Shown here: positions 23,065 to 34,294 of the stretch, piece by piece
How positions within the stretch are numbered: position 1 is the first letter of the stretch
How the letters are laid out: each line of letters starts with the position of its first letter
Origin: Lunularia cruciata
Lineage: Eukaryota > Streptophyta > Marchantiopsida > Lunulariales > Lunulariaceae
Assembly (NCBI GenBank): GCA_948567375.1
Contig: OX419762.1
Coordinates: 25,250,608-25,314,607, forward strand
Length of the DNA stretch: 64,000 nt
Direction: 5' to 3'
Position numbers and translations under genes: made by a program
Notes under the pieces: model-generated
Databases searched by the model: none
Told to the model about the DNA's origin: nothing
Seen by the model: the letters and a program-made list of their open reading frames with translations, nothing else

Positions 23065-23975
23065 CCTATAGCTAGTTCATTCTTTATTTGGTATAGATTG
23101 CAGACAAGTGACTAACAATGGGGCTCCATATCACATGGTTGTAATATTCCGAGGACAAGAGAAGAGAGAAAACACAGATTGCACACTCAAACATTTGATG
23201 CCCCAAGGGAGCACCTTCTCTTTATTATATAGACAAAGATGATCTCCTCCAGGGAAGCTCCACCATAGGATTAGGGACACAGATAGGTGACATGTCAGCA
23301 AGCTCCACCCTTGGATTACTTACTTGGATGGGTGACATGTCTGGTCTAGGTCCTATCTGGTTGGTCAAACAAGCTTTGACCGGAGGGAATCTTTTAGGGA
23401 ATCTTCCTATAGGAATCTCAAAATCACGTGAGTAAGGTACCATTGGAAAGCTCTTGATGAGACAAAGCAAGGGGGAGGGAAGGCCAACCCTTCCTTTGTT
23501 GGAGAGGAATTTGCACATTTTCAAGGCCTAATTCATCTGTTTAGGCCTCTGAAATTGCCTTCAAAGATTTCAGGCATATTTTGGTTCCTACTCTATTAGT
23601 AGAAGTCTCCTTTTGGTGAAACCTCTTTCTGATCTGTCTAGTCCATCATTTGAAACATCCTTCTAGATGTTACCAAACCAATTCTCACCTTTAAATCATA
23701 TGTCTAGCTATTGGTTCTAAGGTTCTCAAGTCTATTTCAATTTCTGCCTTATTAGTAGAAGTACTCTTTTGGTGATACTTCTATCTTATCTATTTTGACC
23801 ATCATGTATAACAAAATTCTAGATGTTACCAATCCGAATTTAACATCTAGATCATATGGCTAGCTCTTGGTATTACTCCAACTCCATGAGTGAGCACTTT
23901 TTGATGAGATTTTCGAAAGTTGAAGAGAGGAGATTTTCCCGAAAATTCAGATAGTCATATCTCAGCACTTGCTCA

Positions 23976-25372
23976 TCCAAATCTTTCGATTTTGGTCTTG
24001 TTTGGAGCGCCTTGGCAAGAGCTTTCTATGGACACCAAGATTGCACCATTCTGAGCTTTGTGGCGAAAGTTATGAGTGCTTGAATTTTCTGACAGAGGTT
24101 CAATACTTAAGAGATCGTTTCTTCATCATCAGGAGTCCAAATGTAGTGATTTCTGTGGCAATGGATGCGCCTTGAAGAGCTCTTTCGATTGAGTGCAAGA
24201 ATGCTAAAAACCCACATCTGTGCAGAGAGTTACAAGGATTCGAATTCTGTCATCTTTGGCAGATTTTAGGGTTTGGACTATAAATTCGATTGACTGTATC
24301 TCTGCCAACACTTGAGCAAATGGAGTGATTGGAGTCTCATTGGAAGCTCTATACTGAGAGCTTTCCTTCAAGGTAAAGCTTGTCCATTTTGGATCAATAC
24401 TCAAGGAGATTCGAATTTTTCAATTCTGAGACAATTTTGAGTAGTCTTTGTTATTGTGCGAGAATTGGGAAGGCTATTGCTCTGGGGTCACAAGTGCAAA
24501 TCCAGTGAAAATTACTGCATCAGAATCTGTGAGTTACAAGCTCTGTTTCAAGGCCAAGCTCGCAGCACATGGAGATCTGAGCAAACAGTGGTGGTAATTC
24601 TCATTCTATCACATCTCGTGCATCTTGGTGTTTGGAGTACCAACTTTGCAGTGCAAGTTCTCCTCACTCATAGACTCAATTCAGGTGATTCTTGTATTAT
24701 AAGAACCACATGGTCATAAGATTTCTATTGAGTCTATATTTCAAAGATTTGGATATCCAACACAGATGATATGACCATTTGTTTCAATGTAGCACTTGCA
24801 ACTACTTGGTGTTAAAATCTGCACATGTGAAAGAGGATTTCTCTGTACTTATAGGTCCAAATCAAGTGGTTTTTGTGGCAATAGAACGAGCATTGTGCAA
24901 GGTTTCTATTGAGGTCTGATTTGTAGATATTGAAGGTCAGATAAGGAAGTTGTGACAGTTTGAAATCTGTGACTCTTTGGACATCATAACATTGTGAAGT
25001 GCAAATTCAAGCTATTGTATCTTTGTACTCAATGATCCAAATGAAGTGATCTTTGTGTATTTAGAATCAGCTCCATCAGACCTTGAGACTGAAAATTGAT
25101 TACTACAGGTTAGGTCACAGATTAGAAGCTCTAGGTACCTCAAATTTCGCAGCCTTTGGTATCTCTGTGCACTGCCAATTTGAAAGAGAGTATCTTTGCA
25201 CTCACATATTCAAATGAGATGATTCTTATCTCATTAGAATCAACTTTTCAAGGTCTTTACTTCAACACCAGCCTAGTAGTGCTTACAATTGTAAAACAGT
25301 AGTGCTGCCTACTTGAAAATCCTAAATTTTTGGTGTTGGAAGTAAAACTTCCAGATTGACTGTGAGTGATAA
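23976..25372 (+). repeat. ~179-bp monomer array in LINE B 5' UTR
   Basis: Landmarks TCCAAAT/GCAAAT/TCAAAT fall at about 23976, 24136, 24315, 24495, 24674, 24856, 25036 and 25210: eight units with spacing of 160 to 182. That is two units more than copy A. Confidence 0.8.
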
Positions 25373-26224
25373 GTGATTGTCACAATGGAGGATTCCAAGA
25401 TGGTGAAAGACATTGCTGATATAGCCATGAAGCAACAACAATTAGCTGAAATGTATAGGAAAGCAAATGATTTCCACAAGGACCTTAGAAGCTTCATGGC
25501 ACCTATGTCCCAGTGCATGAGTACTCTCATGACTGATATGGAATTTGTAAAGGTTGAGATCACTAGTGTCAAAGAGTCTTTGAACCTAGTCAACCAAGAG
25601 ATTCAAGACCTCAAGAAGAGTTCTATTTCTCTGTTAACATCAACCAAGGGGATGGTTGATGCTACCGAGAAAGTTGCTTCCTTGGGAGCACAAGCCAACG
25701 ATATTGCTACACAAGGCGGAGGGCTCCAACAGATTGTGGACACACTAGAAGTGAAGATGAAGTCTTATGCTGAAGCTACTAAGGTGGCTCAAATCTCTTG
25801 CTTGCAAGAGCATGAGGTTGAGAAGGAGAACCAATTGGTCAAGATGAAGAACTTGAGAATTTCAGGTTTGCCAGAGACTGAGAAGGAAGACACCAAGGCC
25901 ATAGTGTGTGAGTTTATTGCTGATTCTTTGAGAGTCCATGATCCTCAGATTTTGCAAGCATATAGATTGGGACAACAAGGTGCACAACCAAGAAGCATTT
26001 TGGTGAGGTTTGGCTCAGAAACTCAAAGGAATGCAGTGATGGATAACAAGGCTATACTGAAGGGGCGGCGTATTTGGTTGGACCGTGATCTCACACCTCT
26101 CCAATGGCAAGCAAAGAAGGGAGAATTAGCAAAAGTGAAGGAGGCTCAACAAGCAGGTTTTGTTGCATTCTTGAGAGACAACAGAGCTGTGATCACCCAA
26201 AGGAAATTGTCAACTACCGCATAG
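25373..26224 (+). CDS. LINE B ORF1 protein
   Basis: An intact ORF. The ATG could be 25373 or the one at 25385 that aligns with the copy A start (MEDSKMVKDIADIA against MEASKMMQDIAEIA). It has the same domains as copy A: an N-terminal coiled coil, then RISGLPETEKEDTKAIV, AYRLGQQGAQPRSILVRF, LKGRRIWL and DLTPLQWQAK. It differs from A mainly in the coiled coil. The stop UAG (26222-26224) is followed by CAAUUCCAG, and ORF2 is in the same frame. Confidence 0.88.
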   Translation: MIVTMEDSKMVKDIADIAMKQQQLAEMYRKANDFHKDLRSFMAPMSQCMSTLMTDMEFVKVEITSVKESLNLVNQEIQDLKKSSISLLTSTKGMVDATEKVASLGAQANDIATQGGGLQQIVDTLEVKMKSYAEATKVAQISCLQEHEVEKENQLVKMKNLRISGLPETEKEDTKAIVCEFIADSLRVHDPQILQAYRLGQQGAQPRSILVRFGSETQRNAVMDNKAILKGRRIWLDRDLTPLQWQAKKGELAKVKEAQQAGFVAFLRDNRAVITQRKLSTTA

Positions 26225-29200
26225 CAATTCCAGACCCTTAGAGTGTTGTTTTGGAATGTTCATGGTCTCACACATACCAAGTACTCAAGCGCTAAACCTG
26301 TGTGGGATGATGCTGATCTGATCAATCTTGTGGAGACATGGGAACATGAAGGAAACACCATTCAAAACATTGAAGGTTTCATTCTTGTTGGTTCAACTTG
26401 GAACAATCGGAGGCAGCACAGAGGAAGGGGCTTTGGAGGTATTGCTACTTACGTCAGATTTGGTTTTGAAAAATCAGTCTCTTTGATAGGTCAAGACTCA
26501 AGTGGACAATACCAATGGCTGAGGATTGGAGGAGTTGCTACACCTTGCTTCCTTGCTGTTTGTTACTTTGCCCCATTGACATCACCAATCTATTCAAGCG
26601 GATCTCTCAACACCATGCAGCCTTTCCACTCCTTGACAAAGGATGTGTTGGAATTTCAAAGTAAAGGTGCAGTATTTATCCTTGGTGATTTCAATGCTAG
26701 GATCCAAACCTCTCAGATTCCTGAGTTTAGTGACCTTGAGAATGACCCTTTCCATAGCTTGATAGATCATTCTAGTACTTGGTCCCGCTCTTCCAAAGAT
26801 CTCATATCCAACTCCATGAGTGAGCACTTTTTGAGCTTTGGTACCAATTGTAGCTTGAAGATCTTGAATGGCCTTTCTCAATTTCCAGAAACTTGTAAGA
26901 GCACATGCTTTGCTTCTGGTGGATCCAGCACTGTAGATTATATGCTCACCTCACCCAGTGATATACAAATTGTCTCAGATTTTGTTGTTTTAGATCCTCA
27001 ACCTGAATCTGACCATGCACCTTTATCTTGTGTCATCCTTCTTTCTTGCCTCAATAGAACCACATTACCTATTGACCATGCCTTTAGAGGGAAACTCCGT
27101 CTTGATTTTCACAAGCGAGATTTGTATCGACAAGCTATCCATGAGAAATTGAGCTCTATGGAGTGGAGTTCTGATTTTCAACAACGTAGTGATCAGTTGG
27201 TTGAACTTCTTCAATCTACATCAACAACTCTATTTCCACGAGGTTCTCACAGGAAGAGACTTGGTCTCCCTTGCAATAGGTGGTTTGATGCTGACTGTAA
27301 AATGGCAAGGATCAAAGCTATGGATAGGTCTCTTGATCAGATTGCACAAAATCAAGCTTTTGTCTCTTATAGAAAGTTGGTGAAGTGCAAGAAGCGAGCG
27401 TTCTTGAGACTCAAGGGGGTTGAGTTGAGCGTTGAATTGAGGAGCAATCCCAAGGCTTTTTGGCAGAAGGTAACCATCAGATCTCCATCTCCATTGCTGG
27501 ACGTGAATGAGCTTTGTGAATATGTGAAGGATCTGTACTTTTACCCTGATGCTCCAAGCATGGCACCTTGCCTTGGATCTGCTCTCACCATCTCTGAAGC
27601 TGATGTCCACTACCAATTGAAGAAGTTGGCCAATGGTAAGGCCGAAGACCTTGATGGACTATGTGTTGAACTACTTAAGTGGGGTGGTAGCCATCTGATT
27701 TCAGTACTCACTTCTCTCTTGAATGAGGCCATTAGGTCAGGAAAGCCTGATAGATGGTGCTTCAAGAAGGTAGTTCCTATTCACAAGTCTGGTCAGAGAG
27801 ATATTGTCACCAATTACCATACCATTCTAGTGGGTAGTATCTTTGCCAAGTTGTACGGTCGAATTTTGGAGTCTAGGTTGAGTACTTGGGCTGAAAAGCA
27901 CAAAATTCGAGCTAAGTGCCAAGCGGGTTTCAGATCAGGCTTTAGTACTTTGGATCATCTATTGGTACTCCATGTTTTGTGGTGGAAATCCAAAGGTGTT
28001 GGGAGAGCTCTCTATGTTGCATTTATTGATTTTAGGAAGGCCTTTGATAAGGTGCTTAAGAAATCTCTAAGTGACAGACTCACTCAAGTTGGTGTTTCAG
28101 CTGATCTGATTGGTGCTATCTCTAGACTCTATGAAAAGGTGGTTGTGAAACTTTCATCTTTGAGCTCTCAAGATATCCTTAGCACAATGGGTGTGATCCA
28201 AGGTTGCTCTCTATCTCCAACATTGTTTGGAATCTTCATCGATGATCTAGAGAAGGTGCTTATGGAAGCTGGAGCTACAGGTGTACAGGTTGGCTCTTTG
28301 ATGATACATGCACTACTATATGCGGATGATGTAGTGCTCCTCTCTACCAATCCACAAAGTTTACAAAAGTTGTTGGATTCTCTTCTCTTGTTTTGCAATC
28401 AAACAAAGATGGAGGTGAACCTTGACAAGTCCAAGGTGATTGTGGTGGGTTCTAAAGGTGTCACACCTTTCTTTTTTGATGGACAGCAATTGGAGCACGT
28501 TTCTTCTTACAAGTACTTGGGTCTTGAGTTTTCTCATGACTATAGTTGATCTACTTGTGTGAAGATGAGAATCAATGCAGGCTTTAGAGCTTTGTATTCA
28601 CTCATGAACCGCTCTAGACTTGCTCACCTTACCACATGGGAGTTGAAGAAGGTGTTGTTCAGATCTCTTGTGCAGCCGGTGGTTCTCTATGGTGCTCAGA
28701 TTTGGGGTCCAGGTACTAAGAAGACATGGTGGCAAAAGGTGGAGAAAGTTCAGAAATTGTTTTTGTGTGAAGAACTTGGAGTGAGGACTCAAACTCCTTA
28801 TGTATTGTTGCTTGCTGAAACAGGGTTTTTACCGCTTGAGGCTGAAGCTTTGTTCTTGGCGCTCACATATGCCACTAAGGTGAGGTCCATGGAGCATGAG
28901 AGACTTCCCTACCAAGCTTTCTGTGCCACTCTATCTATTGGTTGGTATACAGATCTGATTGCATGGGCCACAAGGTGGAATGTTTCTTAGCGACATTGGA
29001 GATTGGAGCCTATTGCACTTCGAGAGGTGATCAAGGAGCAGTTCTTACTTCGCTTATGGCAGCAACCCGGTACCAAGATGGTGTTCTATCAGCAGTTTGT
29101 AAATCCTATGTTGGTGTATTGTAAGCAAGATTATCTCTTGGCTAGGATTTCTACTTCATTGAGACATGTTATCGCTCAATATAGAACTAGTTCTCATAGA

Positions 29201-29458
29201 CTAGAAGTAGAACAAGGACGTTGGCAGCAGATAGAGCACTCCATTCAACTTTGCAAATTGTGTATTATGAGCAAAGTTGAGGATGAGCATCATGTGTTTG
29301 TTGATTGCCCTTGTTACATGCAGATTAGAGTTAGACATCAGATTACTTGTAGTGACTTCTCAACTCTCTTACATGTTGAAGCTTTAGCATTAGGGAAGTA
29401 CATGACAGAAGTTACTTTACATTGGACCAATTTGTTACAGATTGGTCCAATGTCCTAG
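26225..29458 (+). pseudogene. LINE B ORF2 (endonuclease-RT), two nonsense codons
   Basis: Open from the ORF1 stop. It has no ATG until the codon in NTMQPF, roughly 125 codons downstream and after WNVHG and LVETWE. GDFNAR, SDHAPLS, DFRKAFDKV, LLYADDVVLL and the C-terminal CKLC zinc motif are all present. TGA at 28547-28549 replaces the Trp of DYSWSTC. TAG at 28988-28990 replaces Glu in NVSERHW. A 14-nt palindrome at 27737-27750 replaces GF with GK-type sequence without changing length. At the position where A and C have TGA, B keeps CGA. Confidence 0.92.
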
Positions 29459-29642
29459 GCCCTTGCCTAGGCTCACTTTTCATGTGTTTTGTATTGTGTT
29501 TCCAGCCTTTTGACTCTTTGGGTCTTTCGGGCTTTATATTTCATTGTTTCATTACAACGGTCTCCTGATCTTTGCCCACCATAGGGTATACCATATATTT
29601 GGAGTAGATGGTTATATGAAGTTAGAGGGACCTAACCGCCAG

Positions 29643-29760
29643 TTAGGGGGGTGATTGTGGCACTTTAGAGTCTATGTATGAATTATGTGTGAGTTGTGCT
29701 TCTATAGTGTATGATGTTGACAATGATGTATGTTGTGTAGCGATGTATATACGCATGACA
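29643..29760 (+). other. polypurine run and short TG...CA stretch at F2 3' end
   Basis: TTAGGGGGG (29643-29651) is followed by TGATTGTGGCAC and a stretch ending GCATGACA at 29760. The position fits a polypurine tract and LTR remnant of F2, but I see no convincing match to the F2 5' LTR. Confidence 0.4.
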
Positions 29761-30238
29761 ACCCAAATTGAGCTCTATCCTTGGATTAGAAACATGGTTT
29801 GGTAATATGTCCGTGAGCTCCACCCTTAGATTAGTTGCATGGGTTGGTGACATGTATATCATTGTCCTATTTGGTTGGTCAAACAAGTTTGACTAAATGG
29901 AATCTTTGGAGAATCTTCCTATAAGAAGCTCAAAATAGCATGGATGAGGTACCATTGGATAGCTCTCAAGGAGACAAGTAGGGAAAGGAGAGAAGATGAC
30001 TACTTTTCTCCTAAATGGAAAATAAACTATTACTTTTTGAGTCCTAATTTATCCATTTAGGCCTCCAAAATTAGCTCTCAAGTTTTTTTGGGTGTTTTTG
30101 ACCTCTCCGCTATTAGTGGAAGTATGCTTTTGGTGACAAATCTATTTAATCTTTTAAGACCATCATATGTAATATCTCTCAAGATATTACCAAGACAATT
30201 TCCACCTATAGATATTATGTCTAGCTAATGGTATTACA
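29761..30238 (-). repeat. right part of H solo LTR L3
   Basis: Matches the same LTR as L2 over GGTTGGTCAAACAAG, GGTACCATTGGA and the ending GGTATTACA, then the duplication ACTAT. It is more diverged than L1 and L2. Confidence 0.85.
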
Positions 30239-30243
30239 ACTAT

Positions 30244-30341
30244 TTGTGTGTGTATCATTTTGCTATTTACTTAATTGGGTTTATGATGCGCTATTGTGAG
30301 AGGTTCTCAAGATTGTATTTTCTAACAATTGGTATCGGAGC
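30244..30341 (+). repeat. copia 5' LTR end and primer binding site
   Basis: 30244-30327 matches the last part of the 3' LTR (GTGCTATTGTG and TTGTATTTTCTAACA). The primer site TGGTATCGGAGC at 30330-30341 is the plant copia form complementary to initiator tRNA-Met. Confidence 0.88.
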
Positions 30342-30409
30342 ATATATGGTCCAAAAGAGTGTTTTGATATTTGAGTGTGTAGTGAAGTGGGTCCAAAAGC
30401 AAGTCCACA

Positions 30410-33400
30410 ACAAGAAATGGTAGGGATGATATCCATATCAAATGATAAATTTGTAGTGGAAAAGCTTGATAGAAAAACAATTTTAGACTTTTGCAATTGA
30501 AAGTGATGGACCTTGTCCAACAAGCATAGAGTATTAAGAAAAAACTTGAGGAAAAAAGTGATGAGGATAGGGAAGATGAAGATGCAGATCTCAGAGCTAT
30601 TAGCACTATTTGGTTGAAACTTGTTGATGAAGTTTTATACAATGTTATGAGCAAGGAATTTGTACCAAAATTATGGGCCAAATTGGAGAATCTATGATCA
30701 AGTAATTGACAAATCAATTTTATATAAATATAGTTGATTTTTCAGTTATATATGTTGCAGATGAAGGAAGGCCAAAGTATCATGGAACACCTCAATGCTT
30801 TCAAGAAAATCATTTGTGAGTTGATGAGCATAGAAGTTAAGTTAGAAGAGGAGGATTTCATTGTTTCATTGTTTCATAAGGAATTGTTTTTATTGACTGC
30901 ACTATCTCCATCATATGAGCATTTTGTCACAACTCTTCTATATGCCACAATGATATAAACTTTAAGGAGGTTACTTCAACACTATTATCCAATGAGATGC
31001 AAAAGACCCAATCAAGAAATGAAAAATCCAAAGGCTCTATTTATAAAAGGAAGGACAAGAGAGAGATCAGATCAAGAGTAAATCAAGATCCAATTTTATA
31101 ACTAGAGGCTTCAAAGGTAAGTGTTGGATTTGTGGGAAGGTTGGTTTCAAGGAGGATAATAACAACAAGAGGCTTGAGTCCAAAAAAATAAAAGGTCAAC
31201 TCTGGATCAAGCAAGTATTGTTGAGTCATTTGGTTTTATGCATGATGTTTTATGTGTTACCCAAGACAAAGATCAATTTGAGGAGTTATGGATATTAGAC
31301 TTAGCTTGCTCTTACCATATATGTCCAAATAAGGAGTGGGTGGTTTCATGAGTACAAACTGTTCAATGGAAGATCTACAAAAATGGGGAACAACATGGCA
31401 TGTAAAGCTATTGGCATTGGTACAATACACATTAAGATGTTTGATAGTGTTGTGAGGACTCTTGTTGATATGAGCTATGTTTCTAAGTTAGGGAAGAATT
31501 TGATATCACTATGCACTTTAGACTCAAATGATTGGAAGTGAGGAGCAAAAAATGGAACACTCAAGGTATCAAAAGGAGCATTGATTGTAATGAAGAGAAA
31601 GAAGATAAGAAATCTTTATGAGCTTCTTGGAGATACCACCATTACTGGAAGAGTGGCAAGTACTATTCTTTTCTTAAAGATCCCAAAGATCTCACTCACT
31701 TATGGCACCTACTTTTGGTTCATATGAGTGAAAGAATTCTTAGCAAATCCTCCAAGCAACAACTCTAAAGGGCCTTAAGATTTGGAAGTTAAAATTTTGT
31801 GAGCATCATGGAATAGGAAAGCAATGAAGGGTAAGCTTTTCCATAGGAGTTCATTGCACAAAGGGAATTTTAGACTATGTACATTTTGATGCTTTGGACC
31901 CTGCACCTATAGCTTCAGAATCTGCAGCATTCTATTTTGTATCTTTGGTTGATGATTACTCAAATAGAGTATGGATCTACACCATGAAGCAAAAATCAGA
32001 AGTATTCTCTATCTTTAAATAGAGGAAGGTGGTGATGGAGAAAAAAATTGGAAGGAAAGTGAAGTGTTTGAGATCTGATAATGGTGGAGGATAAAAATCT
32101 CAAGAGTTTGTTAGATATTGTAAGAGTGAAGGCATAATTTATCACTTTACTATATTGGGTATCCCTCAACAAAATGGTGTGGTAGAGTAGATAAGTCATA
32201 CACTCTTGGTGAAAGCAAGAATTATGTTAAGCAACACCAGATTGGAGAAGAGCTTTTGGGTAGAATCTGTAAATATGGCTTGTCATTTGGTAAACATTTC
32301 TCCCTCTACCACTATTAACACACCTATGGAAAAATGGACAGATCTGCATGTTGATTACTCTTCACTTAGAGTGTTTGGATGCATAGCTTATGTTCATATT
32401 CAACAAGAGAAAAGGACAAAGAAAGATCCCAAATCTAGAAAAACATATATTCTTTGGATATGAGAAGGATACAAAAGGATATAAATTATGGGATCCAAAA
32501 AGGTGTTTTACTGTTGTGAGTAGGGATGTAGTTTTTGATGAGACTAGTATTATGGAGAAAATTACTATAGCAAAAGAAAAGAAAAGAAAAAGAAAATTTA
32601 TTCAGATGTTTTTAAGATAGATATTGAAGAGGAAGTGAAGACATCTTACCTCTTGTGATCTACCAAGTGAACCATTAGAAGAGCAAAGTCTAAAATTGAT
32701 TCATGAATGTAGGTATCCAAAAAGGGATAAAAGGCCTCCAAAGAGATTTGATGATTCATTTGTAGCTTATGCTCTCATTACAAAGAATGGTGAGCCTTCT
32801 TCACATGAAAAGGCAATGCAAGATCAAGAGTGTTAAAAATGGCACTAAGCAATGGAAGAGGAGATGAAGTCTCTGGTCAAAACCAAACTTTGAGACTTGG
32901 AAATTGCCTATAGGAAAGAAGGCAATTGGTTGTGGATGGACATTTTGGAGGAAGGACTTCCAAAATCAGGTGGAGATCAATACAAAGCAAGGCTTGTAGC
33001 AAATAGTTATAGCCAAAAACAAAGTATTGACTTCAATAAGATGTTTTTGCCAATAGTAAAATCCTCTTCCGTGTATTATTTGCAATAATTTTGTTGCATA
33101 ACTTGGAGTTGGAGCATCTAGATATTACAATTGCTTTTTTACATGGAGAATTGGAGGAGGAGATTTACATACATCAACTTGAAAGTTTTGTGGTACCAAG
33201 GAATGAGAACCTAATTTGTAGGTTATAAAAGTATTTATATGGACTAAAGCAAAGTCTACAACTTTGGTACATGAAATTTGATGCTTTCATGTTGGAAGCA
33301 TAGATATACCTAAAGTGAGACAGATTTTTGTGTGTACCTCAAGAAGCTACATGGACCTAGAGTAGTTGATTTAATCATCTTGGTACTATATGTGGATGAT

Positions 33401-34247
33401 ATGTTGATTGCCACGGAAGATATGGTTGAGGTGGAGAAATTGAAAGCAACTTGTTAAGGAGTTTGATATGAAGGACTTGGGTTCTTCAAAGAGGGTTCTT
33501 AGGATTGAAATCCACCAAGACAAGAGCAAAGGAAAGTTATGGATATCTCATTAGAGATATTTGGAAAAATTACTTGCTCATTTTGGCATGGAGAATGCCA
33601 AACCAATGAGCACTCCAATGTCAAGTCATTTCAAGATATCATAGGAGCAATCTACATCAAATGAGGAGGAGAGAAAAGTAATGTTAAATGTTCCTTATGT
33701 TGGTGTTGTTGGAAGTTTAATGTATGTTATGGTTTGCACTAGACTAAACATCTCATATGTTGTGAGTATGGTTTGTAGATACATGGCAAATCCAAGGAAG
33801 CAACATTAGGAAGTTGTGAAGTAGATACTTTCTTACTTGAAAGAGAATATAAATATTGGCATTTACACTTGCTTGTGTTGTAGGAAGTTGGAAGTCTACT
33901 CTCTAATTTATTGTTGTTCTTTCCACTATAGAGGCAAAATATATGGCAAAAATTGATGCTACTAAAGAGGAAATATGGCTACAAAGATAGCCAGGAATGC
34001 AAGACTCGCAAACATGATGTCTAAAATTTTTTGTGATAGCCAGAGTGCTATTTACTTGGCCAAGAATCAATTTTATCATTCAAGGACAAAGCATATTGAC
34101 GTGAGACATCATTTTATTAGGGAAGTTGTGACAAATGGTGAGATAAATTTGCAAAAGATTGGCATAGAAGTGAATGCAACTAATATGTTAACTAAGCCTA
34201 TTCCTGTTGAGAAGTTCAAGTTATGCATGAACTTGCTAAAACTTTAG
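30410..34247 (+). pseudogene. Ty1/copia gag-pro-int-RT-RNase H polyprotein, decayed
   Basis: Gag: SIMEHLNAFKKIICEL (about 30780) and LSPSYEHFVTTLL (about 30905), then a zinc-knuckle relic CWICGKVG (about 31115). Protease: ILDLACSYHICPN near 31293, with Leu in place of the usual Ser or Thr after Asp. Integrase: HFDALDP, then LVDDYSNRVWIY, LRSDNGGG and GIPQQNGVVE, keeping D, D and E between 31880 and 32190. RT: YKARLVANSYSQKQSIDF (about 32980) and LYVDDMLIA (33386). RNase H: IFCDSQSAIYLAKNQ (about 34025), HSRTKHIDVRHHFI and NMLTKPIP. The order gag-pro-int-RT-RNaseH defines copia. Multiple stops and indels inactivate it. Confidence 0.88.
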
Positions 34248-34281
34248 TGTTTCTCTTTGGGATGATATGGTTGATACAACC

Positions 34282-34294
34282 AAAAGGTGGAGAT
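34282..34294 (+). other. copia polypurine tract
   Basis: AAAAGGTGGAGAT lies immediately before the 3' LTR start TGTTATG, the standard plus-strand primer position for copia. Confidence 0.85.

Larger units (their letters stand above)
23877..29550 (+). mobile_element. LINE copy B
   Basis: Flanked by ATTAC at 23872-23876 and 29551-29555. The first 28 nt match the element's own ORF2 (26807-26834), then the 5' UTR starts at about 23905. The 5' UTR, ORF1, UAG, ORF2, hairpin (29420-29452) and tail follow. It is near-identical to copy C along its length, so the two are recent relatives. ORF1 is intact; ORF2 has two nonsense codons. Confidence 0.93.
23140..29556 (-). repeat. solo LTR of family H (copy L2), terminal base split off by LINE B
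   Basis: LTR body 23140-23876 in minus orientation, from TGTAATATTCCGAGG to GGTATTAC. The final A is recovered at 29556 after LINE B. Flanks are ATGGT (23135-23139) and ACGGT (29557-29561), a 5-bp duplication differing by one CpG-type C/T change. It sits in the 3' end of F2. Confidence 0.88.
14038..29760 (+). mobile_element. Ty3/gypsy element F2 with PHD-finger integrase, interrupted by L2 and LINE B
   Basis: Order: LTR 14038-15371, primer site, gag, protease, RT, RNase H, integrase, PHD finger. The H solo LTR/LINE B block (23140-29556) follows, then about 85 bp of F2 tail with a polypurine run. The internal region carries many stops. It sits inside solo LTR L3. Only a 109-bp TG...CA stretch follows the polypurine run, so the expected 1.3-kb 3' LTR is missing or misplaced. 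The right end is approximate. Confidence 0.85.
13900..30238 (-). repeat. solo LTR of family H (copy L3), interrupted by gypsy F2
   Basis: LTR sequence lies at 13900-14037 and resumes at about 29761-30238, minus orientation. Outer ends match the family (TTTAATATTC at left for TGTAATATTC; GGTATTACA at right). A perfect 5-bp duplication ACTAT flanks both sides (13895-13899 and 30239-30243), proving that the two pieces were one insertion. The interior between the pieces is F2. Confidence 0.9.

Noticed and set aside
23976-25372. Regularly spaced repeats resembling a CRISPR array
   Set aside because: The units are ~179 bp, degenerate over their whole length, and lie in a LINE 5' UTR of a eukaryote.
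27230-27616. Antisense frames inside LINE ORF2, repeated in every copy
   Set aside because: They recur only because the LINE recurs; composition is that of a shadow of the RT frame.
30330-30341. Possible tRNA-Met fragment
   Set aside because: Only the primer-site complement is present, right after an LTR; no tRNA gene body.
30857-30879. Copia gag contains three TTTCATTG-like octamers identical to the LINE tail
   Set aside because: They lie in frame within Gag, with no adjoining LINE 3' UTR and no clear duplication. Chance or a tiny insertion cannot be told apart.
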